Positions 5,239 to 7,298 of a stretch of 7,298 bases of DNA are shown here, piece by piece (positions within the stretch are counted from its first letter, which is position 1; each line of letters opens with the position of its first letter). The notes below the pieces were generated by a model. It had not been told where the DNA came from, made no database searches, and saw only the letters and a program-made list of their open reading frames with translations. The DNA comes from an uncultured Clostridia bacterium (GTDB lineage Bacteria > Bacillota > Clostridia > Oscillospirales > Ruminococcaceae): positions 1 to 7,298 of the forward strand of contig CANPWR010000065.1 in the NCBI GenBank assembly GCA_947584825.1, read 5' to 3'. Both the position numbers and the translations under genes were made by a program.

Positions 5239-6243
5239 ATGAATAAAAAAAGTGAGGATAAAAACAAGGAAAGAGCAGAAAAGTTAGACGCCTTACGGGA
5301 TAAGAGCCTTATTCCTGAGGACGATTATGATTACGAACGTAAGCGTTTTGAGGACGATGAAAAGGCTTATGAGCGTTATCAAAAAGAGCTTGAGGAGTAT
5401 AACGAGCGCAAAGAGCAGGAGCGCAGAGACTATGAAAAACAGCTTGACAATGAAAAAATCGAGCTGGTTAAGCTGAAAAGCGGAGTGATCGACGAAAGCG
5501 AAATAATTAAAGAAGAAGCACCTGAGGTAATCAAGCTAAGCAAGAAAGAGTGGATTAAAAACTTCTGGTGGCACAATAAGATAATTATAATTCTGATTAT
5601 TTTTGCAATTGCCGTTGTATCTTATATAACCTACGACAGTCTTTCAAGGGTCAAGCCTGACATCAAAGTTATAATGACGGTAAACAACGGTCTTGTAAAT
5701 CGAACTGAGGAAGTTGCGGATTATTTTGAGAGGTTCTGCCCAGACATAAACGGAGACGGGCAGGTTAATGTTCAGATACTTTCCGCACCGCTTACAGACA
5801 ATACTGATGATTACGTTCAGATACAGCAGTATCAGGAGGTTTATCTTGCGAATATGCAGACGGGCGAGATAATATTTATTCTGACCGACGATAAAACCGA
5901 CGCTGATATTTACAGCGAAAACGAAAGCGACAATCTGTTGTCTGATGTGTCAGCTGATTTTGCGGACAATGAGTTTGTGACAAACAAGGGACTTTCTCTC
6001 AAAGGCGATTATATCGAGGACGTATTCAAGTATCACACGAACTATCCTCAGGACATTTATCTTGGTATGAGAGCGCCTATCAAAACTCTTAAAGACAGTA
6101 AAGACGATATGCAAAAAAATTACGACAAGGCTTATCAAATCTTTAAGGCTATGGCTGAGGATATAAAGAAAAATACAAAGGAAGTTGACGTTTCTGCATC
6201 TGATTCAAAAACGGCGTTAACTTCGGCGAGAACATCTGATTAA
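5239..6243 (+). CDS. Single-pass membrane protein with charged coiled-coil N-terminus and external domain, function unknown
   Basis: I do not recognise this as a named family. Start ATG 5239 (334 residues) is preferred because AAGGTGAT (5224-5231) sits seven bases upstream; in-frame ATGs at 5203 and 5230 have no usable ribosome site. Residues 1-105 are very charged and probably helical/coiled coil. Near the start, KLDALRDKSLIPEDDYDYERKRF (15-37) resembles the SHOCT helix-turn-helix motif, and KLKSGVIDESEIIKE (78-92) resembles a second copy. An aromatic stretch WIKNFWWHNK (105-114) leads into one membrane helix (about 115-133). The positive side faces in, so residues 134-334 are probably outside. 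That part holds CPDINGDGQVNV (167-178), a calcium-loop-like DxNxDGxV pattern, and an acidic region ending in a Ser/Thr-rich tail. Its layout is reminiscent of anchored solute-binding-like domains, but this is inference. It is the first gene of a likely operon with the 39-residue peptide and ung. Confidence 0.85.
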   Translation: MNKKSEDKNKERAEKLDALRDKSLIPEDDYDYERKRFEDDEKAYERYQKELEEYNERKEQERRDYEKQLDNEKIELVKLKSGVIDESEIIKEEAPEVIKLSKKEWIKNFWWHNKIIIILIIFAIAVVSYITYDSLSRVKPDIKVIMTVNNGLVNRTEEVADYFERFCPDINGDGQVNVQILSAPLTDNTDDYVQIQQYQEVYLANMQTGEIIFILTDDKTDADIYSENESDNLLSDVSADFADNEFVTNKGLSLKGDYIEDVFKYHTNYPQDIYLGMRAPIKTLKDSKDDMQKNYDKAYQIFKAMAEDIKKNTKEVDVSASDSKTALTSARTSD

Positions 6244-6258
6244 AAACGGAGGAAACTT

Positions 6259-6378
6259 ATGAAAAACAGCGAAAAGAAAAGTCTTATGATGCGAATCATA
6301 GTGCTTGCGGTGGTGGCTGTAATGGTTATCGGAATAGTTGCTGCGGCAGTCTATGAGGGTGCAGTAGGCTCAATGTAA
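6259..6378 (+). CDS. Small single-pass membrane protein, 39 residues, unknown function
   Basis: This short open frame is well supported as a gene. GGAGG (6248-6252) lies six bases before ATG 6259, it starts 15 bases after the preceding stop, and it ends 11 bases before the chosen ung start. It encodes a basic N-terminus (MKNSEKKSLMMR) and one hydrophobic helix of about 18-20 residues from IIVLAVVAVMVIG on, ending with the short polar tail YEGAVGSM. The positive residues predict N-terminus inside. No signal-peptidase or lipobox cysteine motif is evident. Position and membrane type suggest it may work with the 334-residue membrane protein upstream, but no function is shown. Its stop reads TAATG, overlapping an alternative ATG for ung. 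Confidence 0.75.
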   Translation: MKNSEKKSLMMRIIVLAVVAVMVIGIVAAAVYEGAVGSM

Positions 6379-6389
6379 TGGAGGGTACA

Positions 6390-7055
6390 ATGGTAAACAT
6401 AGGAAACGAGTGGGACGAAATTCTCAAGGACGAATTTAAAAAGGAATACTATCTAAAGCTACGGGAATTTTTAAAGCGTGAGTATGCGACCCGAACCATC
6501 TATCCTGATATGTACGATATATTCAACGCTCTTAAATACACCTCATACAGCGATGTTAAGGCGGTTATCTTAGGTCAGGACCCTTATCACGGCGCAGGAC
6601 AGGCTCACGGACTTTGCTTCTCGGTAAAGGAGGGAGTACCTTTTCCGCCGTCGCTTAAAAACATATTTAAAGAGCTTAATGCCGATTTGGGCTGTACTTT
6701 GCCTAAAAACGGAACGCTTACCTCTTGGGCAAAGCAAGGGGTATTGCTTATGAACACGGTGCTTACTGTTCGGGAAGGTCAGGCTAACAGCCACAAGGGT
6801 ATGGGCTGGGAAATCCTAACCGACGAGGTTGTAAGAAAGCTGAATCAGCGCAATAAGCCTATTGCGTTTATTCTCTGGGGCGGAAATGCCCGAGCAAAGA
6901 AGGCTCTTATCACTAACCCTGTACATAGAATTTTTGAAGCTGCACACCCTAGTCCGCTATCTGCGTTTAACGGCTTTTTCGGGTGCAGGCATTTCTCGAA
7001 GGTCAATCAGTTTTTGATTTCAACAGGTCAAGAGCCTATTAACTGGCAAGTCTGA
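6390..7055 (+). CDS. ung: Uracil-DNA glycosylase, family 1 (Ung)
   Basis: Ung removes uracil from DNA after cytosine deamination or dUTP misincorporation, starting base-excision repair in the cytoplasm. ATG 6390 (221 residues) has GGAGG (6380-6384) five bases upstream, and the resulting start MVNIGNEWDEIL fits the family. An in-frame ATG at 6378, overlapping the previous stop, has no well-placed ribosome site. The catalytic motif GQDPYHG is at 62-68, with D64 and H67 in the same numbering as the E. coli enzyme. F77 in GLCFSV stacks on uracil, N122 in LLMNTVLTV binds the base, and HPSPLS (186-191) with GFFGC gives the catalytic histidine and minor-groove loop. All key residues are intact and the length is normal. 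It is the last gene of the likely operon. Confidence 0.97.
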   Translation: MVNIGNEWDEILKDEFKKEYYLKLREFLKREYATRTIYPDMYDIFNALKYTSYSDVKAVILGQDPYHGAGQAHGLCFSVKEGVPFPPSLKNIFKELNADLGCTLPKNGTLTSWAKQGVLLMNTVLTVREGQANSHKGMGWEILTDEVVRKLNQRNKPIAFILWGGNARAKKALITNPVHRIFEAAHPSPLSAFNGFFGCRHFSKVNQFLISTGQEPINWQV

Positions 7056-7062
7056 GACTTGC
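7046..7062 (+). repeat. Perfect hairpin with the ung stop codon as its loop
   Basis: GCAAGTC-TGA-GACTTGC is a perfect 7-bp inverted repeat. The three loop bases are the TGA stop (7053-7055). There is no U-run after it, so it is not a standard terminator. It may protect the 3' end or slow ribosomes at termination. Confidence 0.6.
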
Positions 7063-7188
7063 ACGCTCTCTGCCTTTGGAAAGTTAGCACAATGTGTTTA
7101 TTTTGTACAACGGCAGGCTTTACTTTGCATAAGAGAAAATGGGAAGCAACGGCGAGTATAGAAGGCTTAATAAACAAAAAACAGAAAA

Positions 7189-7216
7189 AATCCGGATATC
7201 AAATGGTATCCGGATT
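7189..7216 (-). terminator. Intrinsic terminator, best oriented for a gene from the right
   Basis: AATCCGGATA (7189-7198) pairs with TATCCGGATT (7207-7216). Two more inner pairs are possible, leaving the loop AAAT. On the minus strand it is followed directly by a T-run (complement of the A6 tract reaching 7190) and then more Ts. On the plus strand the following bases, TTAATTATG, are a poor U-run. It therefore looks like the end of a minus-strand unit, and may also stop ung transcripts weakly. Confidence 0.7.
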
Positions 7217-7226
7217 AATTATGTAA

Positions 7227-7281
7227 TTGTAATTATTTTGTTGCTGTTGTAATTATTTTGATGAAAAATGTAATTTCTTTG
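7227..7281. repeat. AT-rich direct repeats, period about 20
   Basis: TTGTAATTATTTTG occurs exactly at 7227-7240 and 7247-7260. A degenerate third copy, ATGTAATTTCTTTG, is at 7268-7281. Simple composition makes chance possible, but the regular 20-21 base step is clear. Confidence 0.5.
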
Positions 7282-7298
7282 TTATTGTATTTGATATT

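Noticed and set aside
6378..6389. ATG at 6378 as start of ung
   Set aside because: It overlaps the preceding stop (TAATG), which could allow coupling, but the only good ribosome site (6380-6384) lies after it and fits ATG 6390, which also gives the family-like N-terminus.
7092..7226. Short open frame of 44 codons after ung
   Set aside because: Ribosome site is weak, composition is unlike a protein (it runs through an A-rich tract and the terminator stem), and it is simply the continuation of the ung frame.
7227..7281. CRISPR array
   Set aside because: Units are only 14 bp with 6-7 base gaps, AT-rich and without dyad or real spacers.

Overview
The window is AT-rich bacterial chromosome from a low-GC Gram-positive, most likely an endospore-forming member of Clostridia, and I would guess the Oscillospirales/Ruminococcaceae side. 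The evidence is a SpoVA-family sporulation gene, strong AGGAGG-type ribosome sites, separate secD and secF genes, and A/T-rich intrinsic terminators between compact convergent genes. The lineage guess is inference from the style of the proteins, not from a search.

Layout, left to right. (1) Positions 1-1764 on + carry the 3' part of secD and a complete secF with overlapping ends. They encode the SecDF membrane motor, which uses the ion gradient to help pull secreted proteins through SecYEG. A two-way terminator at 1791-1821 closes this operon and the convergent neighbour. (2) Positions 1853-2862 on - carry a stand-alone spoVAC (spore-core dipicolinate/mechanosensitive membrane protein) and then a small CxxCxxCC metal-binding protein of the YkgJ type. 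The YkgJ gene has its own good sigma-A promoter. (3) A 221-bp divergent spacer follows. It holds a candidate forespore promoter and an unusual ribosome-site hairpin for spoVAC on -, and a promoter with a 25-bp dyad for the + gene. (4) Positions 3084-3719 on + encode a cytidylate-kinase-like P-loop protein, ending in a two-way terminator shared with folC. (5) Positions 3756-5066 on - are folC, folylpolyglutamate/dihydrofolate synthase. (6) Positions 5239-7055 on + form a probable three-gene operon: a 334-residue single-pass membrane protein of unknown function, a 39-residue single-pass membrane peptide, and ung (uracil-DNA glycosylase). (7) The last 243 bases have no convincing complete gene. 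They hold a hairpin around the ung stop codon, a terminator better oriented for a gene entering from the right, and short AT-rich direct repeats.

Most of the window is housekeeping: secretion, folate, DNA repair and nucleotide metabolism. I found no CRISPR array, insertion sequence, tRNA, rRNA, prophage or defence island. The less explained parts are the 334-residue/39-residue membrane pair in front of ung, the SecF protein lacking two aspartates that are conserved elsewhere, and the regulatory structures in the spoVAC/kinase spacer.
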